From Burkholderia latens (GTDB taxonomy: Bacteria > Pseudomonadota > Gammaproteobacteria > Burkholderiales > Burkholderiaceae), in contig NZ_CABVPL010000013.1 in NCBI RefSeq assembly GCF_902499045.1, positions 1 to 64,000 on the forward strand: 64,000 bases of DNA. Reading direction: 5' to 3'. How positions within the stretch are numbered: position 1 is the first letter of the stretch; every line of letters starts with the position of its first letter. Below the pieces are notes generated by a model that did no database searches, was not told the DNA's origin, and saw only the letters and a list, made by a program, of their open reading frames with translations. Below, one piece after another: positions 1-9,492 of this stretch. The position numbers and the translations under genes were made by a program.

Positions 1-2489
1 GAGCCGACGTTGTTGTTGATCGTCGTGGAGCCGTCGCTGTTGTACGTGACGTACGACGGCGCGGAGATCGTGCCGGTGGCCGGATCGTAGGTCGCGCCGC
101 CGCCGATCGCGCCGGCCGTGCTGTTGCCCAGGTTCGTGTTGTTGTTCGTGATCGAGCTCAGGCCGGTGGACAGCGAACTGATCCCGGTGGACGTCGCGGT
201 GGACAGCGACGTCAGGCTGCTGTTCGTCGAGCTCAGGCCGGTGGACAACGAACCGACGACCGTCGACGTCGACGTGGACAGCGACGTGATCGTGCTGTTC
301 GTCGAGCTCAAACCGGTGGACAGCGAGCTGATTCCGGTGGAGGTCGAGGTCGACAGCGACACGATCGTGCTGTTCGTCGAACTCAGGCCGGTGGACAACG
401 AGCCGATGCCGGTGGACGCCGAAGTCGACAGCGACGCGATCGTGCTGTCCGTCGAACTCAGGCCAGTGGACAACGACGCGATGCCTGTCGACGTGGACGT
501 CGACAGCGACGTCACCGCGCTATTCGTCGAACTCAGGCCAGTGGACAACGAACTGATGCCCGTCGAAGTCGACGTGGACAGCGACGTGACCGCGCTGTTC
601 GTCGAACTCAGGCCGGTCGACAACGAGCTGATGCCGGTGGAAGCCGACGTCGACAGCGACACGATCGTGCTGTTCGTCGAACTCAGCCCGGTCGACAACG
701 AACCGATGCCCGTCGACGTGGACGTGGACAACGACGTGATGCTCGACAGCGTCGACGTCGACAGCGACGTCACCGCCTGGTTCGTCGCATCGAGCTGCGA
801 GCCGTTGATCGCGTCCGTGCTCGACGGACTGATCCGCCCGGCCGCGACGTTGGTGATCTGGCGCTCGGCGCCGACGTTCCCCACGCTGACGACGCTGGTC
901 GGATTGATGCCGTTGAAGCTGTACGTGACGCCACCGATCGTGCCGGTCGCCGTCGGATTCGGTGCGGCCGTCACCGAACCGGAGCCGAGCGCGACATCGT
1001 TTGCGTTGTTCGCGATGGCCGACGCGCCGAACGCGACCGCGCCCGCCGCCGCGGCGGTCGACGTATTGCCGAGCGCGAGCGAACCCGTGCCCTGCGCATT
1101 GTTCGTATTCCCGATCGCCACCGCACCGTTGCCGTTCGCGGTGTTGTTCGAGCCCATCGTGACCGCACCGGTGCCGATCGCGCTGCTCGGGTCGCCGATC
1201 GCGACCGCGCCGTTGCCGCTCACGGTCTGGCCGAAGCCAAGTGCGACGGCGCCGGTGCCGCCGAGCACCTTCGACAGGTTCCCGCCGGCGATCGAACCCG
1301 CGCCCGCGGTCGCGGCGACCGAGTTGCTGTCGCCGATCGCGACGGTCGACGTCGCGGCCGCGATGCTGTTGATGCCGACTGCCGTCGCATTCGCGGCCGA
1401 CGCCGTCGCACCGGCCCCCAGCGCGCTGGACGACACGCCGGTCGCAAGCGCGAGATTGCCGAGCGCGGTTGCGAACTGCTGCGTCGCGGTCGACTGAACG
1501 CCCATCGCAATCGAACTGAGGCCCGATGCGTTGGCATTCAGGGCCAACGCCACCGCATTGTCCGCGCCGGCCGACGTATTCGAGCCCATCGCGATCGAAC
1601 TCGTGCCCAGGGACTGCGTGCCGGACCCGGGGACGCCCGCGGTTCCGCCCCAGCCGATCGCGATCGACGACGTACCTTTCGCACCTGCGTTGACGCCCAT
1701 CGCGACGCCGGAATTGCCTGTCACCAGCGCGCCGCTCCCCACCGCAACACCGGCCGTGCCGGTACTCGTCGCCTGGTTGCCGACGGCGATGTTGCCCGTG
1801 TCGGTCGCGTGCGCGGCGTAGCCGAGCGCGACGCTTTGCGCGCCGGTCGCGAACGCGCCGAGACCGAGCGCGGCCGCATACTGCCCGGAGGCCGTCGCAT
1901 TGTTCCCGAGCCCGATGGCCGACACGCCGCTCGCCGTCGCGCCGCTGCCGATCGACACAGTGCCGCTTTGCGTGGCCTGCGACAGATTGCCGATCGCGAC
2001 CGAATACGCTCCCGATCCGATTGCCTGCACACCCAGCGCGGCGCTATTGACGCCGGTTGCCTGCGAGTTGATGCCGATGGCCGTCGAACCGTCCGCGGTC
2101 GCGTGCGCCCCCGGGCCGAGCGCCGTGGCCGACACGCCCGTCGCCGTGGACAGGTTGCCGAGCGCAGTGGAATTCGTCTGCGTCGCGATCGAACCATTAC
2201 CAATCGCGAGCGAACTCGCGCCGCCGGTCGCGGAACCGCCGCCCGCCGAGTACTGCGCGTAGGCGCCGGTCTGAAACAGACCGAGGTACGCGGCCGCCAT
2301 CATCACGGCGAGCCGCCGCGGCGATAGCCCCGCCGGCGTGGCAATGTGTGCGGCCACGGTCGCGTCGGCCGCATGCGCTGAAGCACATCGCGTCGACGCG
2401 ACGCGCTTGCCGCGCGCGCGATCGAGCTCGGACGCCGCAACCCAGGCTCCCAGTGCTTCGTTCCAGATCGACTTGAACGACTTGTTCAT
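1..2489 (-). CDS. Trimeric autotransporter adhesin (YadA/Hia-like), 3' end beyond window
   Basis: Reading the minus strand from the ATG at 2489 gives an open frame to the window edge, at least 829 codons. It begins with an ESPR extended signal region (MNKSFKSIWNEALGAWVAAS), followed by a hydrophobic stretch ending in GAYAQ as probable cleavage site. After that come many YadA-head repeats of the type A-[LIV]-G, with recurrent AxAxG and SxAIG motifs, then a neck (INGSQLDA) and a Ser/Thr-rich stalk of 25-residue repeats. The YadA-like C-terminal beta-barrel anchor must lie left of base 1. A good ribosome site (GAGGG) precedes the start. This class forms trimeric surface fibres that bind host matrix or other cells. 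The long open frame on the opposite strand is a composition artefact. The family is certain; the ligand is unknown. Confidence 0.93.
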   Translation of the reverse strand, partial: MNKSFKSIWNEALGAWVAASELDRARGKRVASTRCASAHAADATVAAHIATPAGLSPRRLAVMMAAAYLGLFQTGAYAQYSAGGGSATGGASSLAIGNGSIATQTNSTALGNLSTATGVSATALGPGAHATADGSTAIGINSQATGVNSAALGVQAIGSGAYSVAIGNLSQATQSGTVSIGSGATASGVSAIGLGNNATASGQYAAALGLGAFATGAQSVALGYAAHATDTGNIAVGNQATSTGTAGVAVGSGALVTGNSGVAMGVNAGAKGTSSIAIGWGGTAGVPGSGTQSLGTSSIAMGSNTSAGADNAVALALNANASGLSSIAMGVQSTATQQFATALGNLALATGVSSSALGAGATASAANATAVGINSIAAATSTVAIGDSNSVAATAGAGSIAGGNLSKVLGGTGAVALGFGQTVSGNGAVAIGDPSSAIGTGAVTMGSNNTANGNGAVAIGNTNNAQGTGSLALGNTSTAAAAGAVAFGASAIANNANDVALGSGSVTAAPNPTATGTIGGVTYSFNGINPTSVVSVGNVGAERQITNVAAGRISPSSTDAINGSQLDATNQAVTSLSTSTLSSITSLSTSTSTGIGSLSTGLSSTNSTIVSLSTSASTGISSLSTGLSSTNSAVTSLSTSTSTGISSLSTGLSSTNSAVTSLSTSTSTGIASLSTGLSSTDSTIASLSTSASTGIGSLSTGLSSTNSTIVSLSTSTSTGISSLSTGLSSTNSTITSLSTSTSTVVGSLSTGLSSTNSSLTSLSTATSTGISSLSTGLSSITNNNTNLGNSTAGAIGGGATYDPATGTISAPSYVTYNSDGSTTINNNVG
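145..744 (-). repeat. In-frame 75-bp tandem repeats in the adhesin stalk
   Basis: Eight consecutive units begin at 145, 223, 298, 373, 448, 523, 598 and 673. Six are exactly 75 bp (25 codons). The unit at 145 carries one extra codon (78 bp), and the unit nearest the head is degenerate. Each encodes a variant of SLSTGLSSTNS followed by a Ser/Thr/Ile stretch. Because 75 is a multiple of three, gain or loss of units changes stalk length without a frameshift. Confidence 0.9.
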
Positions 2490-4038
2490 CTTGTTTTCCC
2501 TCGGTTTAAATTCGCTGGATGACGCGACGGCGCACGCGGCAGGGCAAGGACTGTCTCCGTCTCCGTATCGCCCGTACCGCAACGCTTCCCGACTCACTTC
2601 GCACGACTAACTTAAAAGCTGAACGACTTTGCGCGGCACTTGCGACGCACGCCGCGATCACACGACCACAAACCTCGTGTGTCGGTTAGACACGGTCGGT
2701 TAGACACGGTCGGTTAGACACGGTCGGTTAGACACGGTCGGTTAGACACGGTCGGTCAGACACGGTCGGTCAGACACGACTTGCGGCTACGACCGGAATG
2801 GATCGAATCATGGAAGTCGACCGGGCCGGCCGGGCGCGCGCACGCTGCATGGCACACCGCGGAAACACGCGCGAACGCCATCGCACCGAACCGGCGGCGA
2901 CTTCGAATCTCATGTGAACGCGTCGTTCAGACGCCGGACGGACGCGCGCCGGCCCGATCCATGGGCCGACCGTCCTGTTTCATTCGGGAGGAGGATGACG
3001 CCGCACGCACCCCGTGGCTGAAGCATGCGCCGCCGGATCGCGAACGCTGACAGCCGACACCGGTTCGCGCGTTCCGGTGCTTTGATCTGCCACGCTTTTC
3101 ATGTTCATGTTTGTCGTGCCGCCTGATTCGAGAGCGCGTTGCGCGCGACCGCCGGCCAGGGAATCCAATTGCCCGGCGGTCGACACGACGTCACTCACCC
3201 CTTTCCATCCAGGCGACCGCCGGAACTTTCCGGATTTCCGGAAAACCAGCGAGCGGCTGGATGACCCCTACATCACATTAATCAACTGACTTTCTTTGAC
3301 TATTTATTGTCGCCTTGTATGTCACACTCTCAGAAGCTTCAAAATCCTTCCATTCATCTTGTATATCAATTCATTCGAAGGATGATGAAGCTCGCATTGC
3401 CCTCGTGCCGGCCTTCGCCGCCGCCCAGAATCCCGGAATTTGAGACTATCAGTACGCAATGTCACATTGAATATTGCGCACTGAAACCGGCAGGGCCGCG
3501 ACCGATATATTTCGCGGCGGTTCCGGTTCCATCGAAGAACCGATAGCCGCGTTGGGGCCTAGTGTGCAGGGTTTCGTCGGATAAAATCTTTTCCTGGACG
3601 GACAAATTGTTTTCCCGAGCGGACGACATTTACATTCATACACGCCGACATGGAAATCGGCTCCGACATGAAAGTATTTTTTAACCGGCGATAAATAAAA
3701 TCTTAATCAGGAGACATTGAATTGGCGAACGCCGCTCGCACCGTGACTTGCTGCCCGCGCGACATATTCCGCTCCAATTCATCGCCCGGGCCAACGCCAA
3801 TTGCAGAAATCCGGCAGGAAATAACGACCGATATTTTTTCGAATTCGGCATATTTTTCCCGATCCATTTTTTTACGATTTCCTGTCGCCGCGCAAACCGG
3901 TCACTGTGTCAAATATTTCCACACGGACCGCGCGGGAACCGCACCGTCGACGATTCTGGCGTCATATAATTTTTTGCAACAATCGGGCACATCGATGCAC
4001 CGATTCTGACCGGCCTACCTCCCTACGCGTTCGCAACC
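2490..4038. other. 1.5-kb non-coding or weakly coding region, partly AT-rich
   Basis: This region lies between the divergent adhesin and response-regulator genes. Its GC content drops clearly in parts, especially 3240-3400 and 3580-3990, and no open frame has Burkholderia-like codon use. One frame, from a TTG at 3722 after an AGGAG at 3710-3714, could encode 95 residues, but the product resembles no family I know and the composition looks random. A TTGACT...TATGTC pair near 3296-3325 is a weak plus-strand promoter candidate. The region must hold the adhesin promoter and probably the promoter of the two-component pair. Confidence 0.6.
2681..2778. repeat. Seven tandem copies of a 14-bp repeat
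   Basis: The unit GTCGGTTAGACACG is repeated head to tail seven times without spacers. The first five copies are identical; the last two carry TCAG in place of TTAG. It lies 192-290 bp upstream of the adhesin start, where copy number could alter promoter spacing or protein binding. It is not a CRISPR array, since no unique spacers separate the units. Confidence 0.95.
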
Positions 4039-4872
4039 ATGGCATCCCGCTCGTCCAGTCCGGCGTCGCTCCGCGCCACGCCGGATCTCGTTGGCGCACA
4101 CATTCTTGTCGTAGACGACCGACCGAACGACCTGCGGCTCCTGACGGAGATTCTGCGTGCGGCGCGGTGCCGGATCAGCGTCGCATTCGACGGCTTGCAG
4201 GCGTATCACCGCGCGCAGGCAATCGCGCCCGACCTGATCCTGATGGACGTGCGAATGCCGCGCATGGACGGCTTTGCCGCGTGCCGGCTGCTGGCGTCGA
4301 CGCCGTCCACGCAGAACATTCCCGTGATCATCCTGACCGCCGCGGGCGATCTCGAGGATCGCATCGCCGGGCTCGAAACCGGCGCGCTCGACTACATCGT
4401 GAAGCCGTTCGAGCCGGTCGAGGTCATCGCGCGAATCCGTAATCACCTGAAGCGCGCACGGCGCAGCCAGCCGTTCGCGCACCTTCCCGAGTTACCCGAT
4501 CACCCCGACGCCGCACTCGTGCGCGCCGCGAGCGAAGTGCTGCTGCGCGAACTGCGCAATCCGCCGACGCTCGAGGAACTCGCGCGGCAAGTCGGCACGC
4601 ATGAAAAAAGGTTGTCGCGCGTGTTCCGCGACCATCTCGGCCAGACCGTATTCGAGTACCTGCGCGACACGCGGCTGCGCGCCGCGAAGCACTTTCTCGC
4701 GGAAACGTCGATGGGGATCGGCGACATCGCGGAGGAAATCGGCTTCTCGACGCCCGGCAATTTCGCGACCGCGTTTCGCGAGCGGTTCGGCATCACGCCG
4801 TCCGACTGGCGGCGCCAGCGCCCGGCGGCCGATGCACCGCCCGCGTCGCACGACCGGCCGCACGATGCATAG
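4039..4872 (+). CDS. Response regulator, receiver domain with AraC-type DNA-binding output
   Basis: The 277-residue protein starts with a CheY-like receiver: the acidic pocket VVDDRPND, phospho-acceptor Asp70 in LILMDVRM, the switch Thr in ILTA, and the conserved Lys in YIVKPF. A linker leads to a C-terminal AraC/XylS double helix-turn-helix domain (about residues 160-262) with the family signature around IGDIAEEIGFST and FRERFGITPSDWR. It is therefore a transcription factor activated by phosphorylation. The gene overlaps the following histidine kinase by 8 bp, so the two form a translationally coupled pair. The receiver-AraC arrangement is less common than OmpR- or NarL-type outputs. Target genes are unknown. 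No strong ribosome site is visible at this ATG, so the start is moderately certain. Confidence 0.9.
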   Translation: MASRSSSPASLRATPDLVGAHILVVDDRPNDLRLLTEILRAARCRISVAFDGLQAYHRAQAIAPDLILMDVRMPRMDGFAACRLLASTPSTQNIPVIILTAAGDLEDRIAGLETGALDYIVKPFEPVEVIARIRNHLKRARRSQPFAHLPELPDHPDAALVRAASEVLLRELRNPPTLEELARQVGTHEKRLSRVFRDHLGQTVFEYLRDTRLRAAKHFLAETSMGIGDIAEEIGFSTPGNFATAFRERFGITPSDWRRQRPAADAPPASHDRPHDA

Positions 4873-7207
4873 GCGTCGGTCATCGGCGTGGCATGCCGTA
4901 TTGCTGGTCGTGCTGGCGCTGATCGCCGCGTTCGCCGCGCCCCGCGCCGAAGCGACCGAACACCCAGCGCCCGTCGAAGCAGTCTCGTTGCTCGAGGATC
5001 CGGGCAAGACGCTGTCCGTCGATCAGGTCGCCGCGCGGCTTGCCGACCCGCATCACCGCGCGGTCGCGCCGGCGCAGCCGTCGTTCAATATCGAATTCTC
5101 CCGCTCGGCATGGTGGGTCGGCGCGACGCTGGTCAATCGAGACGACGTCGCGCGCGATCTGGTTCTGGCGTTGCGCGACGCGCGCGTCGATCGCGCCGAC
5201 TTCTATGCAAAGCGCGGCGGCACGTGGACGTTCGTCGGCCGTTTCCCCGACGACGCAAACGGCGCGATCCGGCCGCATTCGCGATACCCGGTGCTCGACG
5301 CGACGCTGCGTCCGGGCGACGCGTTGCCCGTGCTGATCCGCGTGACGTCGCGCAAGGAAATGCGGCTTGCGCCGGCCGCGTTCACGCGCGACGCGTGGGA
5401 CGCGAAAGAAATGCGCGCTGCGATGTGGGACTTCGGATTTTTCGGCGGGCTGCTGGCGCTCGTGTGGTGCGCGTTGCTGATCGGCTTCTTCTCGCGCAGC
5501 GGCGTATTCCACGTGCTGGCCGGCATCGCGTTGTGCACGACGCTGTTCGAGGCGACGTACCGCGGCTATACCGCACTGATCCTGTGGCCGGGCGCGCGCG
5601 AATGGTCCGCGCGCGGCGAAATCGTCTTCGTGTACGTGTCGGTCGCGCTCTTCATCGCGTTCATCCTGATGGTCGCGCACCGCGAAAAGGCCCGGATACC
5701 GTTGCGCGCCGTCTACTTGACGATCCTGGGCCTCGAATGCGCGGGCATCGCCGGCGCCGCATTCGGCGACCTGCTGACTTTCACATGGTTCTGCCTGCGG
5801 CTGAACACCGTGCTGACGGTGGTGAACATCGGCATCGCGCTCACGCTCGCGATTCGCAGGACACCTACCGGCCGCGTGATGCTGATCGCGGTTACGTTCG
5901 CGAGCTTCAACATGCTGCTGCGCGTGCTCGACGGCATGAGCGCGGTGCCGCCGTGGCTGTTCTGGCTCAAGTCGGACGTCTATCCGAATCCGGTGATCGC
6001 GATCGTCGGTCTCGCGACGCATCTGCTGGTGCTGGCCGCATGGATCAACCACGTGGGCCGTCAACGCACCGAAGCGCGCAAGCGCCTCGAACACTGGCAG
6101 CTCACCGAGCAGGACCGGCTGCGCGACGAGGTCGCGAAGCGCACGGTCGCGCTCAACGACGCGCTGCATCAGGCGAGAACGCACATGCAGCAGAAGATCG
6201 AAACGCTCGGCTACGTGAGCCACGACCTGCGCGCGCCGTTGTCGACGATCAACGGCTACGCGAAGCTGCTGCTGCAAAGCGCGACGCGCAGCCAGGCGCG
6301 GCTGATCCGCTCGATCGACCGAAGCATCCGCTACCAGCTTGCGCTGATCGACGAGTTGCTGCAATACACGAAGGCCGAACTGCAGCCGCTCGGCATTTCG
6401 CCCGACGCGACCGACCTGCCCGGGCTGCTGAACGATATCGGCGATTATGCGGTCGCGCTGTGTTCGCAGCAGAACAACCGGTTCGACTACCGGCCGCTGA
6501 CGCCGCTGCCGCGCAAGCTGTCGATCGACGGGATCCGGCTGCAGCAGGTGCTGCTGAACCTGCTGTCGAACGCATCGAAGTTCACGCGCGACGGTACGGT
6601 TACGTTATCGGTCGGCGCTTATCCGCAACGCGATGCGTGGCGGATCGTGTTCGAAGTCGCCGATACGGGAATCGGCATCGACATCGGCAAGACCACCGAC
6701 ATCTTCCGCGCATACCAGCAGGTGCAGGCGGTGAACGGCGGCACGGGGCTCGGGCTGTTCATCGCACAGCGGATCGTGCGCGCGATGCACGGCGAGCTTG
6801 CCGTGTCGAGCCAGCCGGGCGTCGGCACGTCGTTCACGTTCCAGATCGTCGCGCCGGCGATCGGTCACGCGCTGATTCCCGCATCGGCGCTGATGCGGGC
6901 CGACGGTCCCGCCGGACTCGCCGATCATGGCGAACTCGTGCCCGATGCGCACGGGATGCACTGCCCGCCCGCCGACGCGCTCGACGAACTGAGCGCGCTC
7001 GCCAGCGAAGGCCGTCTCACCGATATCGAGGAATGGCTCGGGCAGCATGCACGCGCGCCGCGGCACGCGGCGTTCGTGCAGGCGATGCGCGAACGCCTCG
7101 ACGTGCTGGACCTGCACGCGATCGAGCGGCTGGCCGAATCGCTGAAACGCACGGGCATCGCCGATCCGTCGTTCGACCCGGAACCGGACCTGGCCCGGCC
7201 GGTGTGA
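4865..7207 (+). CDS. 7TMR-DISM sensor histidine kinase
   Basis: The 780-residue protein begins with a signal peptide (residues 1-30, ending PRAEA). A periplasmic 7TMR-DISMED2-like ligand domain follows (about 45-175), then seven hydrophobic segments (about 195-390). The cytoplasmic kinase has the H box with His453 in YVSHDLRAP, an N box (LLNLLSNASKFT), G1 (VADTGIGI) and G2 (GTGLGLFIAQRI). About 115 residues follow the catalytic domain and match no motif I know. The start at 4865 was chosen because it gives a proper signal peptide; the same frame is open further upstream but there it only shadows the regulator. It is the cognate kinase of the overlapping upstream regulator. 7TMR-DISM receptors generally sense small extracellular carbohydrates or carboxylates; the ligand here is unknown. 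Confidence 0.9.
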   Translation: MHRRRSSAWHAVLLVVLALIAAFAAPRAEATEHPAPVEAVSLLEDPGKTLSVDQVAARLADPHHRAVAPAQPSFNIEFSRSAWWVGATLVNRDDVARDLVLALRDARVDRADFYAKRGGTWTFVGRFPDDANGAIRPHSRYPVLDATLRPGDALPVLIRVTSRKEMRLAPAAFTRDAWDAKEMRAAMWDFGFFGGLLALVWCALLIGFFSRSGVFHVLAGIALCTTLFEATYRGYTALILWPGAREWSARGEIVFVYVSVALFIAFILMVAHREKARIPLRAVYLTILGLECAGIAGAAFGDLLTFTWFCLRLNTVLTVVNIGIALTLAIRRTPTGRVMLIAVTFASFNMLLRVLDGMSAVPPWLFWLKSDVYPNPVIAIVGLATHLLVLAAWINHVGRQRTEARKRLEHWQLTEQDRLRDEVAKRTVALNDALHQARTHMQQKIETLGYVSHDLRAPLSTINGYAKLLLQSATRSQARLIRSIDRSIRYQLALIDELLQYTKAELQPLGISPDATDLPGLLNDIGDYAVALCSQQNNRFDYRPLTPLPRKLSIDGIRLQQVLLNLLSNASKFTRDGTVTLSVGAYPQRDAWRIVFEVADTGIGIDIGKTTDIFRAYQQVQAVNGGTGLGLFIAQRIVRAMHGELAVSSQPGVGTSFTFQIVAPAIGHALIPASALMRADGPAGLADHGELVPDAHGMHCPPADALDELSALASEGRLTDIEEWLGQHARAPRHAAFVQAMRERLDVLDLHAIERLAESLKRTGIADPSFDPEPDLARPV

Positions 7208-7345
7208 TCGCGACGGCGCGCCAGCGTCGCGCACGCTGCCCGCATTCGCTGCGCGGTCGCCCGCGGGGCCCGCATCCGTACGCCCGCAACCGCCATCAAG
7301 CAAGCGCGCCAGCCGTCCGCGCACGCCACGCCGGCGCGCGCACGC

Positions 7346-8455
7346 TCAAGCAGAACGCTGAAAGCCGAACAGGCTGCGCATCGTCGACACCAGCGCCGCA
7401 TCGTCGCCGGACGCGGCGGGCGTCACGCCGGCCGCATCGCGCTTCGCGCGCTTCGGATCGAGCCCGGTGCCGCCGCTGCGCCGCCGCGCCGCATGCCGCT
7501 CGATCACCCGCTGCAGCAGGCAGAACACGCACAGCAGCGCGCCGATCACGATGCGCGTCCACCACGAGCTCAGCGTGCCGTCGAACGTGATCAGCACCTG
7601 GATCGTGCCGAGGATGCCGACGCCGAACACCGAGCCGATCACGTAGCCGACGCCGCCGGTCAGCAGCGTGCCGCCGATCACGGTCGCGGCGATCGCGTCG
7701 AGTTCCATGCCCTGCCCCTGCAGCCCGTAGCCGGACAGCACGTACAGCGTAAACACCACGCCGCCCAGCGCCGAACAGAAACCGCTCAGCGCATACACGC
7801 CGACCTTCGTGCGCGCGACCGGCAGGCCCATCAGCAGCGCCGAGCGCTCGTTGCCGCCGATCGCGTACACGTTGCGGCCGAAGCGCGTGAAATGCGCGAC
7901 GTAGATCGCGGCGGCCAGCGTCGCGAGCGCGATCAGCGCACCGGCGCTGAGCGTCCCTCCGCCGAGCGGCACGCTGATGCCGGCGAGCGCATGGAACGTC
8001 GGCTCGTTGATCGTGATCGACTGCGTCGTGATCAGGAAGCACGCGCCGCGCGCGAGAAACATCCCGGCCAGCGTGACGATGAACGGCTGCAGCCGGAAGT
8101 AATGGATCAGCGCGCCCATCGCGGCGCCGTACAGCGCGCCGAACACGAGCACGACCGGCACGATCGCCCACACCGGCCAGTGCAGCCGTTCGGCGCCGAC
8201 CGCGCACAGGATCGTCGTCAGCGCAACGACCGAGCCGACCGACAGGTCGATGCCGCCCGACACGATCACGAACGTCATCCCGATCGCGACGATCAGCAGG
8301 AACGCGTTGTCGACGAGCAGCCCGGTGAGCACCTGCATCGAGAAGAAGCCCGTGTACATCACGGATCCGAAGCCGAACAGCGCGGCGAACAGCACGATCG
8401 TCACGACGATCGGCAGCGTGCGCGGGTCGGCAAGCCGTGCGAGGAATCGGTTCAT
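7346..8455 (-). CDS. yjfF: Sugar ABC transporter permease, YjfF type
   Basis: The 369-residue integral membrane protein belongs to the RbsC/AraH permease family. It has the conserved cytoplasmic loop IGGNERSALLMGLPV and the motif GGIDLSVGSV near the first third. It is the second permease of a ytfQ-ytfR-ytfT-yjfF operon; E. coli YtfQRT-YjfF imports galactofuranose. Its ATG overlaps the stop of the preceding ytfT-like gene (ATGA). A C-terminal tail of about 50 hydrophilic residues is longer than in the E. coli protein. Substrate is inferred from family and gene order only. Confidence 0.88.
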   Translation of the reverse strand: MNRFLARLADPRTLPIVVTIVLFAALFGFGSVMYTGFFSMQVLTGLLVDNAFLLIVAIGMTFVIVSGGIDLSVGSVVALTTILCAVGAERLHWPVWAIVPVVLVFGALYGAAMGALIHYFRLQPFIVTLAGMFLARGACFLITTQSITINEPTFHALAGISVPLGGGTLSAGALIALATLAAAIYVAHFTRFGRNVYAIGGNERSALLMGLPVARTKVGVYALSGFCSALGGVVFTLYVLSGYGLQGQGMELDAIAATVIGGTLLTGGVGYVIGSVFGVGILGTIQVLITFDGTLSSWWTRIVIGALLCVFCLLQRVIERHAARRRSGGTGLDPKRAKRDAAGVTPAASGDDAALVSTMRSLFGFQRSA

Positions 8456-9492
8456 CGCGGCGTCGCTCCGGTGGTGGCGCGCGAACGCGCGAAAGGCAGC
8501 AGCCGCGATGCGTGCCGGACCACCAGCGCGCGCGCCGCGTCCGACTGGATCAGCGTCACGACGATCACGACGACCGCCTTCACGACGAGCGTCGCCTCCG
8601 GCGGCACGCCGATCGAATAGGTCGTGTAGGTGAGCGTCTGGATGATCAGCGCGCCGAGCACGGAGCCGGCGAGGCTGAAGCGGCCGCCGAGCAGCGACGT
8701 GCCGCCGAGCGTCACCGCGAGGATCGCGTCGAGTTCGAGCAGCAGGCCTGCGTTGTTGCCGTCCGCGCTGCGGACGTTCGAGCTCGCGAGAATGCCCGCG
8801 AGCGCCGCCATCACGCCCGAGCACAAATACACGCCGAACACGACCGCGCCCGCGCGCAAACCCACGAGCCGCGTCGCGACCGGGTTCACGCCGATCGCGC
8901 GGATGAACAGGCCGAGCGCGGTGCGGTTCACCAGCAGCGCGGTCGCCGCGATCGTCGCGATCGCGATCCACACCGCACACGGCACGGCCGCGAGATAGCC
9001 GCCGCCAAGTTCGAGGTAGCCGGGCGCGCCGATCGGAATGATCTGCCCGCCGGTCAGCAGCTGCGCGATCCCGCGTCCGGCGACCATCAGGATCAGCGTC
9101 GCGATGATCGGCTGCATCCCGACGAACGCGACGAGCACGCCGTTCCACGCGCCGGCGAGCAACCCGACGCCGAGCGCGGCGGCGAGCGCAACACCGACTC
9201 GCGCCGGATCGCCGTCGAGCACGATCGCCGCGGCGGCGCCCGCGATCGCGACGATCGCGCCGACCGAGATGTCGATTCCGCGCGTCGCGATCACGAGCGT
9301 CATCCCGAGCGACACGATCACGAGCGGCGCCGCGCGATTCAGGATGTCGATCGGCGCGCCGAACAGGTGGCCGTCGAGCAGCGAGACCGACAGGAAGCCC
9401 GGCCGATGCGCGACGTCGATCGCGAACAGCAGCGCGAGCGTCAGCAACGGCCACACGAGCGGATGACGAAGCAGCGTACGGAGCCGCATCAT
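8452..9492 (-). CDS. ytfT: Sugar ABC transporter permease, YtfT type
   Basis: The 346-residue membrane protein has about nine to ten hydrophobic segments, the family motif RGIDISVGAIVAIAG and the loop IGVNPVATRLVGL. It would form the permease heterodimer with the YjfF-type partner. It is coupled to both neighbours by ATGA overlaps. The presence of two different permeases, rather than a homodimer, is characteristic of the galactofuranose-type transporter. Confidence 0.88.
   Translation of the reverse strand: MMRLRTLLRHPLVWPLLTLALLFAIDVAHRPGFLSVSLLDGHLFGAPIDILNRAAPLVIVSLGMTLVIATRGIDISVGAIVAIAGAAAAIVLDGDPARVGVALAAALGVGLLAGAWNGVLVAFVGMQPIIATLILMVAGRGIAQLLTGGQIIPIGAPGYLELGGGYLAAVPCAVWIAIATIAATALLVNRTALGLFIRAIGVNPVATRLVGLRAGAVVFGVYLCSGVMAALAGILASSNVRSADGNNAGLLLELDAILAVTLGGTSLLGGRFSLAGSVLGALIIQTLTYTTYSIGVPPEATLVVKAVVVIVVTLIQSDAARALVVRHASRLLPFARSRATTGATPR

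Noticed and set aside
118-1497. 459-codon plus-strand open frame rich in V, D, E and P
   Set aside because: It is the exact antisense of the adhesin stalk and head repeats; the minus-strand frame encodes the recognisable ESPR and YadA-type sequence.
2681-2778. Possible CRISPR array
   Set aside because: The 14-bp units are directly adjacent with no unique spacers and no cas genes nearby.
3722-4009. 95-codon TTG-started gene
   Set aside because: A ribosome-like site is present but the product has no recognisable or Burkholderia-like composition; kept only as a remark.
7208-7345. Terminator between the convergent kinase and importer genes
   Set aside because: GC-rich with weak inverted repeats but no stem followed by a T-tract.
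4888-7590. 900-codon plus-strand open frame
   Set aside because: It is the +2 shadow of the histidine kinase: Arg- and Ala-rich with no motifs, while the kinase frame has all catalytic boxes.
7346-9454. Single 702-residue permease fusion
   Set aside because: Only the part from 8455 onward encodes a permease; the upstream half is ytfT read in the wrong frame, and an ATGA overlap separates the genes.
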